NCBI RefSeq assembly: GCF_025837095.1 | Contig: NZ_CP107551.1 | Coordinates: forward strand, 558,001-622,000 | Reading direction: 5' to 3' | Length of the DNA: 64,000 nt | Origin: Rhodococcus sp. Z13 | GTDB taxonomy: Bacteria; Actinomycetota; Actinomycetes; Mycobacteriales; Mycobacteriaceae | In this document: positions 1 to 7,897 of the stretch, piece by piece | How positions within the stretch are numbered: the first letter of the stretch is position 1 | Layout of the letters: each line of letters starts with the position of its first letter | Made by a program: the position numbers and the translations under genes | Notes under the pieces: generated by a model | Told to the model about the DNA's origin: nothing | The model's input: only the letters and a program-made list of their open reading frames with translations | The model's database searches: none

Positions 1-138
1 GTCGCACAGCCGCGAGATCTTCACCGCCCCGCGGCCTTCGGAGACGAGCAGGCGCAGGCCCGCCTCGGTCCAGTCGTCGAGGGACAGCCGTGGTCGCCGC
101 CCGGACCGGCGGCCGCTCTTCGCCGGTTGTTCAGCCAC
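1..138 (-). CDS. TetR-family regulator, N-terminal fragment (cut by window edge)
   Basis: Only the first 46 codons are present. The reading frame starts at a GTG preceded by a GAGAGGTGACC ribosome site. A basic leader rich in Arg/Lys/Gly (residues 2-18) is followed by LSLDDWTEAGLRLL and GRGAVKISRLC, which match helix 1 and the start of the helix-turn-helix of TetR-type repressors. The ligand domain lies outside the window. It starts 38 bases after the lipase-like gene on the same strand, so the two are probably co-transcribed. Its likely target is the palindrome at 1044-1058 in the divergent promoter, as TetR genes often control the neighbouring divergent operon. The family call is good; the target is inferred. 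Confidence 0.75.
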   Translation of the reverse strand, partial: MAEQPAKSGRRSGRRPRLSLDDWTEAGLRLLVSEGRGAVKISRLCD

Positions 139-176
139 GGATGGTCACCTCTCCTCGATCGTGTCGGAAAACGAGA

Positions 177-1013
177 CTACAGGTCGCCCGCGGGCAGCGC
201 CGCGACGACGGCAGCCCGTGCTGCGGGGTCGTGGGGCAGACGCCAATGGTCCACGCAGCCGGTCGAATCCGAGCCCGTCGGTACGCCCGCCAGTGTGACG
301 ACGGTGGAGCCCGGCAGGGCGCCGCGCTCGGGCGGGACCACGAGGAGGTCGCAGGTCGACACGATGTCGGTGTAGCGGACGCCGGGGGTCGGCACGCCGC
401 GGGCGTGCAGGTCGCGAAGCAGGTTCGACCCGGCGACGATCTCGCGGCAGCCGGCGCAGACCGGGTCGACGATCGGCTTCTCGAGTCCGAGGACGAGGTC
501 GTAGGTGCCCACATCGCGGCTGATCTGCTCGGCGGCGGCGAGCCCACCGATTTCGGTGCCGTGCCACAGCGCGCCGAGAGTGGTGAGGGAGCGAACCGGC
601 CCGGGGCCGTGCTCCTGCAGGTAACGCTGCACCACCAGCGATCCCGCGCCGTGTGCGACCACGTCGACCGTGCAGGTGGGGTCGTCGCCGCACAACGCGT
701 CCAGAGCCTCGGCGAGATCCCGAGCGCCGGCGTCGGTGCCGCGGAGTCCGGCGAGGGGGAGGGGGAGATCGCCGGCGGCGGGTTCGCCCCAGCTGACGGT
801 GGTGGCGCAACGGCCGGCCGCGGCGAGATCGGCGGTGAAGGCGGTCCACGTCTCGGTGGTGCTCGCGAGGTCGTGCACGAGGACGGTGTCCGGGCGTGCT
901 CCCGCGCACGGATCGGGAAGCGGTGCGGCGGTGGCCGGACCCGACGGAACGGTCCAGGCGGCGACGGCCAGCAGGGCCACCGACAGGGGGTGTGACCAGG
1001 ACTTACCGAGCAT
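177..1013 (-). CDS. secreted lipase-like alpha/beta hydrolase with altered nucleophile elbow
   Basis: The product is 278 residues, starting at an ATG six bases after AAGGAG. Residues 1-30 form a Sec-type signal peptide (hydrophobic core SVALLAVAAW, cleavage near ATAA). The mature part resembles actinobacterial class 2 (EstA/EstB-like) triacylglycerol lipases: an oxyanion strand TVLVHD (residues 43-48), a TWTAF segment, and the elbow VDVVAHGAG (116-124). The family normally has G-H-S-x-G here; this protein reads A-H-G-A-G, so the expected Ser is Gly122. Paired cysteines suggest disulfides. It may be a non-catalytic binder or use another residue. It is divergent from the multicopper-oxidase cluster and upstream of the TetR fragment. 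The fold is fairly sure; the activity is doubtful. Confidence 0.7.
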   Translation of the reverse strand: MLGKSWSHPLSVALLAVAAWTVPSGPATAAPLPDPCAGARPDTVLVHDLASTTETWTAFTADLAAAGRCATTVSWGEPAAGDLPLPLAGLRGTDAGARDLAEALDALCGDDPTCTVDVVAHGAGSLVVQRYLQEHGPGPVRSLTTLGALWHGTEIGGLAAAEQISRDVGTYDLVLGLEKPIVDPVCAGCREIVAGSNLLRDLHARGVPTPGVRYTDIVSTCDLLVVPPERGALPGSTVVTLAGVPTGSDSTGCVDHWRLPHDPAARAAVVAALPAGDL

Positions 1014-1035
1014 CGAGGCTCCTTCGCGAGGGCTA

Positions 1036-1063
1036 TTGACCAAACCATACCGTATGGTACTGT
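1036..1063 (+). promoter_or_regulatory. promoter of the multicopper-oxidase cluster with embedded palindromic operator
   Basis: A -35 candidate TTGACC (1036-1041) and a -10 candidate TACTGT (1058-1063) are 16 bases apart. The spacer contains ACCATAC-C-GTATGGT (1044-1058), a perfect 7-base inverted repeat around one central base. A dyad in this position would block RNA polymerase when bound, as is usual for TetR-type repressors. The elements are seen directly; the assignment to the TetR gene at the window start is inference. Confidence 0.6.
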
Positions 1064-1128
1064 GGCGCCCATCACGAGCACCGGTCCTCCCGGTTCCGGG
1101 CCGGCGCGGACGACAGGAAAGACGCTCC

Positions 1129-2946
1129 ATGCAGAGACTCAGCCGCAGAACCCTTCTCGCCGGACTCGCCGTCGGAACCGGCGCCGTCCTGCTCGGAGGG
1201 CGCGCACTCGCGGACGGCCCGGACATCACCCGGCCGCTGCTGTTCCACTCCCCGCGGCTCGAACCCTTCGTCGACGAACTGCCGATCATCCCGCGACCGG
1301 ACAGCACCTCCTACCGGATCGACGCCGTCAGTGCCCGGCACAGCTTCCACCGCGACCTGCCGGCCGGACCGACCCTCGCCTACGGCGACAGCACCTACGG
1401 CGGCCCGACGCTCGTCGCACACAAGGGGCAGGAGACCTCGGTCGAGTACCGCAACGCCATCGACACGCACCCCTTCGCCGCCGACTTCGACACCACGCTG
1501 CACGGGCTGAGCGAACGCGACCGCACCGACGTCCCCACCTCGATGCACCTGCACGGCGGGGTGACCCCACCCGAGTTCGACGGCAACCCCGAACAGATCT
1601 CGCGTCCCGGCCAGGGATACACCTACCGGTTCCCGAACCGCCAGGACGCGACGACCATGTGGTACCACGACCACGCGATGGCGGTCACCCGCCTCAACGC
1701 CTACGCGGGCCTGGCCGGGATGTACCTGCTGCGCGACGAGTACGACACCGGCGACCGGCGGAATCCGCTGGGGTTGCCCAGCGGCGAGTTCGAACTCGAG
1801 CTGGTACTGCAGGAGAAGATCGTCAACAGCGACGGTTCGCAGAGCATCCGCTCGACTCCGATCGTGCCGCAGGGCCGGTGGGAGGGCGGCGCCGTCGGCG
1901 ACGTCGGTGTCGTCAACGGCAAGATCTGGCCCGAGGCGCGCGTCGCCCGCGGCCTGTACCGGGTGCGGCTGCTCAACGCGGCGTCCTTCAGCGTTTGGGA
2001 TCTGCACTTCTCCAACGGGATGCCGTTCTGGGTGATCGGCATGGAGGGCGGCCTGCTCGACGCGCCCGTCCACACCACCCGCGTACGCCTGTCGCCCGGC
2101 GAACGCGTCGACCTGCTCGTCGATTTCGGCGTGCTCGAACCCGGCGACACCGTGGAACTGCGCAACAGTGAGCCCGCCGCCCCGCAGGCCGCGCAGATCG
2201 GTGCCGTGCTCATGCCGCTGTTCATGCGTTTCCGCGCCGAATACGCCCGCGGGTTCACCGGCCCGGTCCCGGACCGGCTGCGCGGCGGCCCGGGGCTTCC
2301 GCCCGTGGTGGGGCCGATCCCGACGCCGCAGAACGTGCGGAACGTGTCGCTGAGCCAGCCCTCGGAGGTGCGGATCCCGCCGTCGATCATGTCGCTGAAC
2401 AACCTGATGTACCACAGCACCGACATCGAGATGCCCCGCCAGGGCACCGTCGAACAGTGGAACATCGTCAACGCCACCCCGGACCCGCACCCGATCCACC
2501 TGCACCTGGTGCACTTCCGTGTCCTCGGCCGGCAGGCGATCAACACCCTCGCCATGTGCGCCCGACAGCCGCAGCCGCCCATCGGGCTCAAGTGGACCCC
2601 GGACGCCGACCCCTTCGTCGTCGAGCCGCTGCGCGGACCCGAACCCTGGGAGACGGGTTACAAGGACACCGTCATCTGCAACCCGAACTCGGTGACCCGC
2701 GTGATCGCCTACTTCCCGACCGCGGACGAGCTCGGCTTCGACCCCGACACGACGTTCTCGCGCGAGGTCCACACCTTCGACCCGCACCGGGCGGGTCACC
2801 ACGCCGTCGGCCACGGCGACCACGGCCCAGACGGCCACGGCACCGAGCACGGAAGCCACGGCGACCTGCAGGGCTACGTCTGGCACTGCCACATCCTCGA
2901 CCACGAAGACCACGACATGATGCTCAAATACCGGACGGTGACATGA
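1129..2946 (+). CDS. Tat-exported multicopper oxidase (laccase/CotA-like)
   Basis: The product is 605 residues with a twin-arginine signal (SRRTLLAGLAVGTGA, residues 5-19). The copper ligands of the multicopper oxidase family are all visible: HLHGG (140-144), WYHDH (178-182), HPIHLH (454-459) and the C-terminal HCHILDH (586-592), giving one type 1 and one trinuclear copper centre. It should couple one-electron oxidation of phenolic or similar substrates to reduction of O2 to water, outside the membrane. A His/Gly/Asp-rich insertion (about 553-579) just before the last motif may hold or deliver copper. It starts at ATG after AGGAAAG, and its stop overlaps the next start (ATGA). The family call is firm; the substrate is unknown. 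Confidence 0.93.
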   Translation: MQRLSRRTLLAGLAVGTGAVLLGGRALADGPDITRPLLFHSPRLEPFVDELPIIPRPDSTSYRIDAVSARHSFHRDLPAGPTLAYGDSTYGGPTLVAHKGQETSVEYRNAIDTHPFAADFDTTLHGLSERDRTDVPTSMHLHGGVTPPEFDGNPEQISRPGQGYTYRFPNRQDATTMWYHDHAMAVTRLNAYAGLAGMYLLRDEYDTGDRRNPLGLPSGEFELELVLQEKIVNSDGSQSIRSTPIVPQGRWEGGAVGDVGVVNGKIWPEARVARGLYRVRLLNAASFSVWDLHFSNGMPFWVIGMEGGLLDAPVHTTRVRLSPGERVDLLVDFGVLEPGDTVELRNSEPAAPQAAQIGAVLMPLFMRFRAEYARGFTGPVPDRLRGGPGLPPVVGPIPTPQNVRNVSLSQPSEVRIPPSIMSLNNLMYHSTDIEMPRQGTVEQWNIVNATPDPHPIHLHLVHFRVLGRQAINTLAMCARQPQPPIGLKWTPDADPFVVEPLRGPEPWETGYKDTVICNPNSVTRVIAYFPTADELGFDPDTTFSREVHTFDPHRAGHHAVGHGDHGPDGHGTEHGSHGDLQGYVWHCHILDHEDHDMMLKYRTVT

Positions 2947-4130
2947 CTTCCACGAGCGATTCCCCGATTCTCGACCACTTCCAGCGCATCCCCTACGAGC
3001 CGGCCGATGACGGCCGCGTCGAGATGCACTCCGGTCTCAGCCGCCACTACCCGACGCTGCACGGCAACCTCGTCGCCCCGGCCGGCTACTCCAAGGAGGT
3101 GGGCGTGGTCATGTGCCATCCCGCCTCGAACTTCCTGACGCACTTCCTGCTCCGCGCGTTCGCGCAGGCGGGGATCCCGGCGATGGGACTCAACACCCGC
3201 TACTCGTCCAACGAACCGGCGCTGATCATGGAGCGCGCCGCGCTCGACCTCGGGACCGGGGTGCGGTGGATGGCCGACGAACTCGGTTTCGAGAAGGTCG
3301 TACTCCTCGGCTTCAGCGGCGGCGGTTCACTGGCCTCCTTCTACCAGTCGCAGGCCCAGAACCCCACGGTCACCGCCACTCCCGCGGGGGATCCCGCGCC
3401 GTTCGCCCGGGCGGACCTGCGACCGGCCGACGCGCTCATGCTCGTCGGTGCCCACCCGGGCCGCGCCCGCGTGCTGCGGCACTGGATCGACGGTGCCGTC
3501 GTCGACGAATCCGACCCCTACGCCACCGATCCCGAGCTGGACCTCTACGCGCCCGGCCGCACCGCCCCGCTCGACCCGGAGTGGGTGCAGCGTTACCGCG
3601 ACGCCCAGCTCGCCCGGATGCGTCGCATCGACGCGTGGGCCCTCGAACAGCTCGCCGAACTCGAACGCACCGGCTCGTCGGACCGCGGATTCGTCGTGCA
3701 CCGCACCGTCGCCGATCCTCGCTTCGTCGACCTGAGCATCGACCCGAGCGACCGCGAACTCGGCTCCATGTACGGAGATCCCAAGGCCGCCAACACCGCA
3801 GCCGGTGGCCTGGCGCGCTTCGTCACCGTGCGCAGCTGGCTGAGCACCTGGAGTGTCGACCACACCCACGCCGACGCCCTCACCGACCTGCGCAACGTCA
3901 CCACCCCCACGATCGTGATGAGCCTGCTGGGCGACCAGGCGGCCTTCGCCGAGGACTCCCGCCTGATGTACGACGCGCTCGCGGGCACCGACAAGGAACT
4001 CGTCGAGATGCACGGGCTCAACCATTATCTCGTGGACCAGCCGGATGGTCTCGCCGACGTCGTCGGCCGTCTGACCGCGTGGATCCGCCGCACCGTGTTC
4101 GACGAACGGACCGAGGAGGCACTGGCATGA
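2943..4130 (+). CDS. alpha/beta-fold hydrolase
   Basis: The product is 395 residues. The nucleophile elbow is LLGFSGGGS with Ser125, after an oxyanion-hole strand near VVMCHPASN (56-63). A GD acid candidate lies in SLLGDQAAF and a His in MHGLNHYLVDQ near the C terminus, so the triad looks complete. No signal peptide is seen, so it acts in the cytoplasm. The start overlaps the stop of the oxidase gene by four bases and its own end overlaps the next gene in the same way, so the three are translationally coupled. It could be an esterase or a C-C hydrolase acting in the same pathway; the sequence does not decide which. Confidence 0.85.
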   Translation: MTSTSDSPILDHFQRIPYEPADDGRVEMHSGLSRHYPTLHGNLVAPAGYSKEVGVVMCHPASNFLTHFLLRAFAQAGIPAMGLNTRYSSNEPALIMERAALDLGTGVRWMADELGFEKVVLLGFSGGGSLASFYQSQAQNPTVTATPAGDPAPFARADLRPADALMLVGAHPGRARVLRHWIDGAVVDESDPYATDPELDLYAPGRTAPLDPEWVQRYRDAQLARMRRIDAWALEQLAELERTGSSDRGFVVHRTVADPRFVDLSIDPSDRELGSMYGDPKAANTAAGGLARFVTVRSWLSTWSVDHTHADALTDLRNVTTPTIVMSLLGDQAAFAEDSRLMYDALAGTDKELVEMHGLNHYLVDQPDGLADVVGRLTAWIRRTVFDERTEEALA

Positions 4131-5410
4131 CCGACATCGACACGCTCGAACAGTCGACGGACGCTCCGATCGATCGCTGCCCCACGGCATTCCCGTACTG
4201 GCAGGCCATCGAGAAGCCCGGCATCAAGCGGGCCCGGCGGATCGTCCGCAGGCTCACCGGATTCGACTTCCTGCCCACCGACGAGCAGGCCCGCGCCCTG
4301 TGCAACGACCTGTTCAGCGGCGACCCCACCGCGGAACGCTTCGTCGACGAGGTCTACCACGGCGAACTCGGCCCGAAGAAGACCCGCGAACTGCTCGACA
4401 AGGCACTGACCGACGGCATCGACTCCCTCGACGAGGTGCCCGACGCCATGAAGGCGCTGTTCGAGGAGTTCGAGACCGTCCCCGACTGGGTGCAGCCCGA
4501 ACTCGTGGAGGAGGGCGCCGCCATCTGGCGCCGGTGGGGCACCATGCTGTTCAGCTTCGCCGGTGCGGAGACCCTCGAGATCTACACCGAGGCCGCGGTC
4601 GCGACCCCGCTGTCCCTCGCGGGCGGTTACGCCGGCGACAACGCCCTGCGCCGCTTCCTCGAGACCTGCCGGTTCTGGATCGACGTGTCCGAGCCCGGCG
4701 CGTTGCTCACCCCCGGCAGCAAGGGCCGAGCGACGGCGCTGAAGGTGCGGGTCATGCACGTCTCGGTCCGCTCCCGCGTCGCGAAGCACCCCGAATGGGA
4801 CATCGCCAAGTGGGGCCTGCCGATCAGCCAGACCTACATGCTGCTGACCCTCATCGCCGGCAGCGTCACCCCGGGTCTGGCCCTGTGGGTGCTCGGCTAC
4901 CACACCACCCCGCGGGAGATCCGGGCGCTCATCCACTTCCAGAAGTACATGGGCTACCTGCTCGGCGTGCGGATGCAGTGGTACCCGGAGACCCTCGGCG
5001 ACAGCGTCCGCACCCTGATGACCACCGTCGTCTCGCGCTCCTACGACTCCGGGGAGCACGGCAAGGAACTCATCGAGTCCTACCCGCAGGCCTTCGCCCC
5101 GCGCGACGGCCACCGCGGCCTGAAGCGGCTGCGCGAGTACTACAACTTCCGCATCAACTCCGTGTACTCGGCGATGTTCATGGCACCCGGAACACGGCGG
5201 AAGTACTCGCTGCCCAAGGTGATCCCGTGGATGATCATCCCGATCGCCCGGTTCCCGCTCATCACCGCGATGGAGCTGGCCCGCCGCTTCGTCCCCGGCG
5301 TCGCCGGAGTGCACGAGAAGATCATGGTGTGGCATCGGGAGAACTGGTACCGCGCCCAGATGGAAGGCCGCGAAGCACAATTCGACGCCAGCGGTGCACT
5401 GCGCCGATAG
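4127..5410 (+). CDS. DUF2236 oxygenase (MpaB/latex-clearing-protein family)
   Basis: The product is 427 residues. The central part (about residues 130-240) has the layout of the DUF2236/MpaB family: WRRWGTMLFSFAGAETLE, then TALKVRVMHVSVRSRV with the conserved basic and His residues that in latex clearing protein surround a b-type haem. Characterised relatives cut C=C bonds of isoprenoid chains, namely rubber for Lcp and the farnesyl tail of a mycophenolic-acid precursor for MpaB, giving carbonyl products. No Tat signal is present, unlike secreted Lcp. It is coupled by ATGA to the hydrolase before it. The aldehyde dehydrogenase downstream would suit an aldehyde product. The family call is fairly firm; the substrate is inference. 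Confidence 0.75.
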   Translation: MTDIDTLEQSTDAPIDRCPTAFPYWQAIEKPGIKRARRIVRRLTGFDFLPTDEQARALCNDLFSGDPTAERFVDEVYHGELGPKKTRELLDKALTDGIDSLDEVPDAMKALFEEFETVPDWVQPELVEEGAAIWRRWGTMLFSFAGAETLEIYTEAAVATPLSLAGGYAGDNALRRFLETCRFWIDVSEPGALLTPGSKGRATALKVRVMHVSVRSRVAKHPEWDIAKWGLPISQTYMLLTLIAGSVTPGLALWVLGYHTTPREIRALIHFQKYMGYLLGVRMQWYPETLGDSVRTLMTTVVSRSYDSGEHGKELIESYPQAFAPRDGHRGLKRLREYYNFRINSVYSAMFMAPGTRRKYSLPKVIPWMIIPIARFPLITAMELARRFVPGVAGVHEKIMVWHRENWYRAQMEGREAQFDASGALRR

Positions 5411-5497
5411 ACGCCGTCAGCGCTGCGCCGACAGGCGCACACCTTGCGCTGCGCCGATAGGCGCACACCTTGCGCTGTGCCGATAGACACCGATTCA
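5396..5497. repeat. 26-base tandem repeat, about four degenerate copies
   Basis: Units near 5396-5419, 5420-5445, 5446-5471 and 5472-5497 share GCGCTGCGCCGATAGGCGCA followed by CACCTT, with a few changes. The two middle copies are almost identical. The first copy contains the stop codon of the DUF2236 gene and the last ends just before the ribosome site of the next gene. The array fills the only sizeable gap inside the cluster. It may be slippage DNA, or a processing or folding element that alters expression of the downstream genes. Confidence 0.8.
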
Positions 5498-5519
5498 CCT
5501 CATCGAGACCGGAGAAGAC

Positions 5520-6572
5520 ATGACCTTGCAGATCGTGGAGGCCTGGAACGGCCCCGGCCGGCGGGACGGCGAGATCACCGTCGTCGCCCCCAGCGACAAC
5601 GGCGCCCATCCCTCCACCGACAAACACGCCTTCGAACACTGGTACTTCGACGCCCACCTCGACGACGGACGCATCGTCGTCGCGATGCTCCAGACGCGGG
5701 AGCTGGTGCACCGCAAGCCCGGTGTGGAGATTCACGTCTACAGTGCCGACGGGCAGCGCCGCGAGGCGAGCCGCACCTACACCGACGCCGACCTGTCGGT
5801 GTCCACCGAACGCTGCGACGTCCGCGTCGGGGAGAGCTTCGCGAAGCTGACGGGGGAGAAGGACGGCCTGCCCGTCTACCACGTGTCGGTGTCCGAAGGC
5901 GATCTCGCCTTCGACCTGACCTTCGAGGCCGAGGTGCCGCCGTGGATGCCCGGCCGCGGCCGCACCAGCTACAACGAGCGCGAGTTCTTCGCGTGGGTCG
6001 TCGGCGCACCGCGCGCGAAGGTCTCGGGTACGGTCACGGTGGACGGGAAGACCACCGAGGTCACCGGCCGCGGCTACCACGACCACAACTGGGGCGTCGG
6101 CGACATGAAGCGTGTCATCGACAAGTGGTACTGGGGCCGCCTCTACACCGAGGACTTCACCCTCGTCTACGCGATGGTGCACACCCAGAAGAAGTACGGT
6201 TCGCACTGGTCGCAGCCGGTGATGGTCGCGCACGGTCGCGACGTGATCCTCAGCAACGGCGAGGTGGAACTGACCGAGGGACCGACGGTGTACAACCCGG
6301 TCGCCGACCGCACCTATCCGTCCTGGGTGCGTATCCGGGTGCCGGGTTCGCTCGACGTGACCCTGACGGTCCGCGAGATCGTGCACGCCCACAACCTCCT
6401 CGAGGACGTGCCGCTGGCGTCGAGCAGGCTGCTCAAGCCGATCGTCAACAAGCTGATCGGCCATCCGGGCTACTTCCGGTTCCGCTCCGACTTCACCATG
6501 ACGGTCACGGTCGACGGACTGGACCACGAGCGTTCGGGGTCGACCCTGCACGAGATGGTCGCCCTGACATGA
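5520..6572 (+). CDS. CrtC/AttH-type lipocalin-fold protein (hydroxyneurosporene-synthase-like)
   Basis: The product is 350 residues. The N-terminal half has [19 protein letters not shown], typical of the AttH/CrtC superfamily. The second half has [10 protein letters not shown] followed by [16 protein letters not shown], the conserved His/Asn/Trp block of this two-domain lipocalin-like fold. Relatives include bacterial carotenoid 1,2-hydratase (CrtC) and, more distantly, plant tocopherol cyclase, so acid-base chemistry on an isoprenoid double bond is plausible. No export signal or membrane segment is seen. The start is an ATG after a GGAGAAGA site, and the end overlaps hmgA by ATGA. The fold is fairly sure; the reaction is not known. 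Confidence 0.7.
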   Translation: MTLQIVEAWNGPGRRDGEITVVAPSDNGAHPSTDKHAFEHWYFDAHLDDGRIVVAMLQTRELVHRKPGVEIHVYSADGQRREASRTYTDADLSVSTERCDVRVGESFAKLTGEKDGLPVYHVSVSEGDLAFDLTFEAEVPPWMPGRGRTSYNEREFFAWVVGAPRAKVSGTVTVDGKTTEVTGRGYHDHNWGVGDMKRVIDKWYWGRLYTEDFTLVYAMVHTQKKYGSHWSQPVMVAHGRDVILSNGEVELTEGPTVYNPVADRTYPSWVRIRVPGSLDVTLTVREIVHAHNLLEDVPLASSRLLKPIVNKLIGHPGYFRFRSDFTMTVTVDGLDHERSGSTLHEMVALT

Positions 6573-7897
6573 GCACGCCCGTGGAGGTCCGTCCGGCTCT
6601 CGACTACCTGCACGGTTTCGGCAACGAGCACCACAGCGAGGCCGTGCGGGGAGCACTGCCGTGGGGTCAGAACTCACCGCAACGCGTGGCCCACGGGCTG
6701 TACGCGGAACAGCAGTCCGCGACGGCGTTCACCGAGCCCCGCGAGATCAACCGTCGCACCTGGACGTACCGCATCGTGCCGTCCGCGGCGCACGGCCCGT
6801 TCGAACGGATCGACGACGGTGGCTGGGTGTCGGCACCCGACACCACGGGGGTGCTCACCCCCAACCGGCTGCGGTGGGATCCGCAGCCCGTGCCGGCGCC
6901 GGGCACCGACTTCCTCGACGGGATGACGACCTACGCCACCAACGGGGACGTGACCGCCCGCACCGGCATCGCGATCCACTTGTACGCGGCGTCGCAGTCG
7001 ATGACCGACCGGTACTTCGTCGACGCCGACGGCGAACTGCTGTTCGTGCCGCAGGACGGTGCGCTGCTGCTGTGCACCGAGCTCGGTCGGCTGGTCGTCG
7101 AACCGGGGGAGATCGCCGTGATCGGGCGGGGTCTGCGGTTCCGCGTCGACCTGCTCGACGCCACCGCCACCGGCTACCTGCTCGAGAACTACGGCGCCGC
7201 TCTGACCCTGCCCGAACTCGGGCCGATCGGCGCGAACGGCCTCGCGCACGCTCGCGACTTCCTCTATCCCACGGCATGGTTCGAGGACCGCACCGGACCG
7301 GTGCAGCTGGTGCAGAAGTTCGGTGGGCACCTGTGGGCCACCGAACTCGACCACTCACCGCTCGACGTCGTCGCCTGGCACGGCACGCACTGCGCCTACA
7401 AGTACGACCTCGCCCGGTTCAACGCGATGACCACGGCGGGCTGGGACCACCCCGACCCGTCGATCTTCACCGTGCTCACCTCACCCGGCCCGGTGCCGGG
7501 ACAGGCCAACGTCGACTTCTGCGCCTTCCCGGACCGCTGGGTGGTGGGTGAGCACACCTTCCGCCCACCGCACTTCCACCGCAACGTCATGACCGAGTTC
7601 ATGGGACTCGTTCGTGGACGGCATGATTCGAAGGCGGAAGGATTCGTCCCCGGCGGTGCGTCCCTGCACAACCAGTGGGGCGCCCACGGGCCCGACGTCG
7701 AGACCTTCGATCTCGCGACCACGGCGGACCTGAAGCCGGTCAAACTCGAGAACACCCTGTCGTTCATGTTCGAGACGCGACTGGCGCTCACCGTCACCGA
7801 TGCGGCCCACCGCGCCGCGCACCGCCAGCCGAACTACGATTCGTCGTGGTCCGGTCTCACCCGCCGCTTCACCCCACCTTCTCCTCAGGAGTCGTGA
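6569..7897 (+). CDS. hmgA: homogentisate 1,2-dioxygenase
   Basis: The product is 442 residues, the normal length. It opens the aromatic ring of homogentisate with O2 to give maleylacetoacetate. Start signatures [13 protein letters not shown] and [15 protein letters not shown] match the family. The iron ligands are present: His337 and Glu343 in [10 protein letters not shown] and His373 in AHGPD, equivalent to His335, Glu341 and His371 of the human enzyme. The usual partners (maleylacetoacetate isomerase, fumarylacetoacetase, hydroxyphenylpyruvate dioxygenase) are absent. Instead it is coupled by ATGA to the CrtC-like gene and by TGATG to an aldehyde dehydrogenase. It may serve ordinary Tyr/Phe breakdown or a special aromatic substrate of this cluster. 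Confidence 0.93.
   Translation: MSTPVEVRPALDYLHGFGNEHHSEAVRGALPWGQNSPQRVAHGLYAEQQSATAFTEPREINRRTWTYRIVPSAAHGPFERIDDGGWVSAPDTTGVLTPNRLRWDPQPVPAPGTDFLDGMTTYATNGDVTARTGIAIHLYAASQSMTDRYFVDADGELLFVPQDGALLLCTELGRLVVEPGEIAVIGRGLRFRVDLLDATATGYLLENYGAALTLPELGPIGANGLAHARDFLYPTAWFEDRTGPVQLVQKFGGHLWATELDHSPLDVVAWHGTHCAYKYDLARFNAMTTAGWDHPDPSIFTVLTSPGPVPGQANVDFCAFPDRWVVGEHTFRPPHFHRNVMTEFMGLVRGRHDSKAEGFVPGGASLHNQWGAHGPDVETFDLATTADLKPVKLENTLSFMFETRLALTVTDAAHRAAHRQPNYDSSWSGLTRRFTPPSPQES

Noticed and set aside
90-995. Long open frame on the plus strand across the lipase-like gene
   Set aside because: It is a GC-rich shadow of the minus-strand gene at 177-1013, with no ribosome site, no domain and a low-complexity product.
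670-1128. Upstream extension of the multicopper oxidase frame
   Set aside because: The extension would overlap the lipase-like gene and the promoter. The ATG at 1129 is followed at once by a twin-arginine signal, which fixes the start.
1072-2913. 613-codon open frame on the minus strand opposite the multicopper oxidase
   Set aside because: It mirrors the real gene in a GC-rich codon context; composition is Val/Arg/Gly-rich without any recognisable domain.
5396-5497. CRISPR-like array
   Set aside because: Units are directly tandem with no spacers and no cas genes are nearby.
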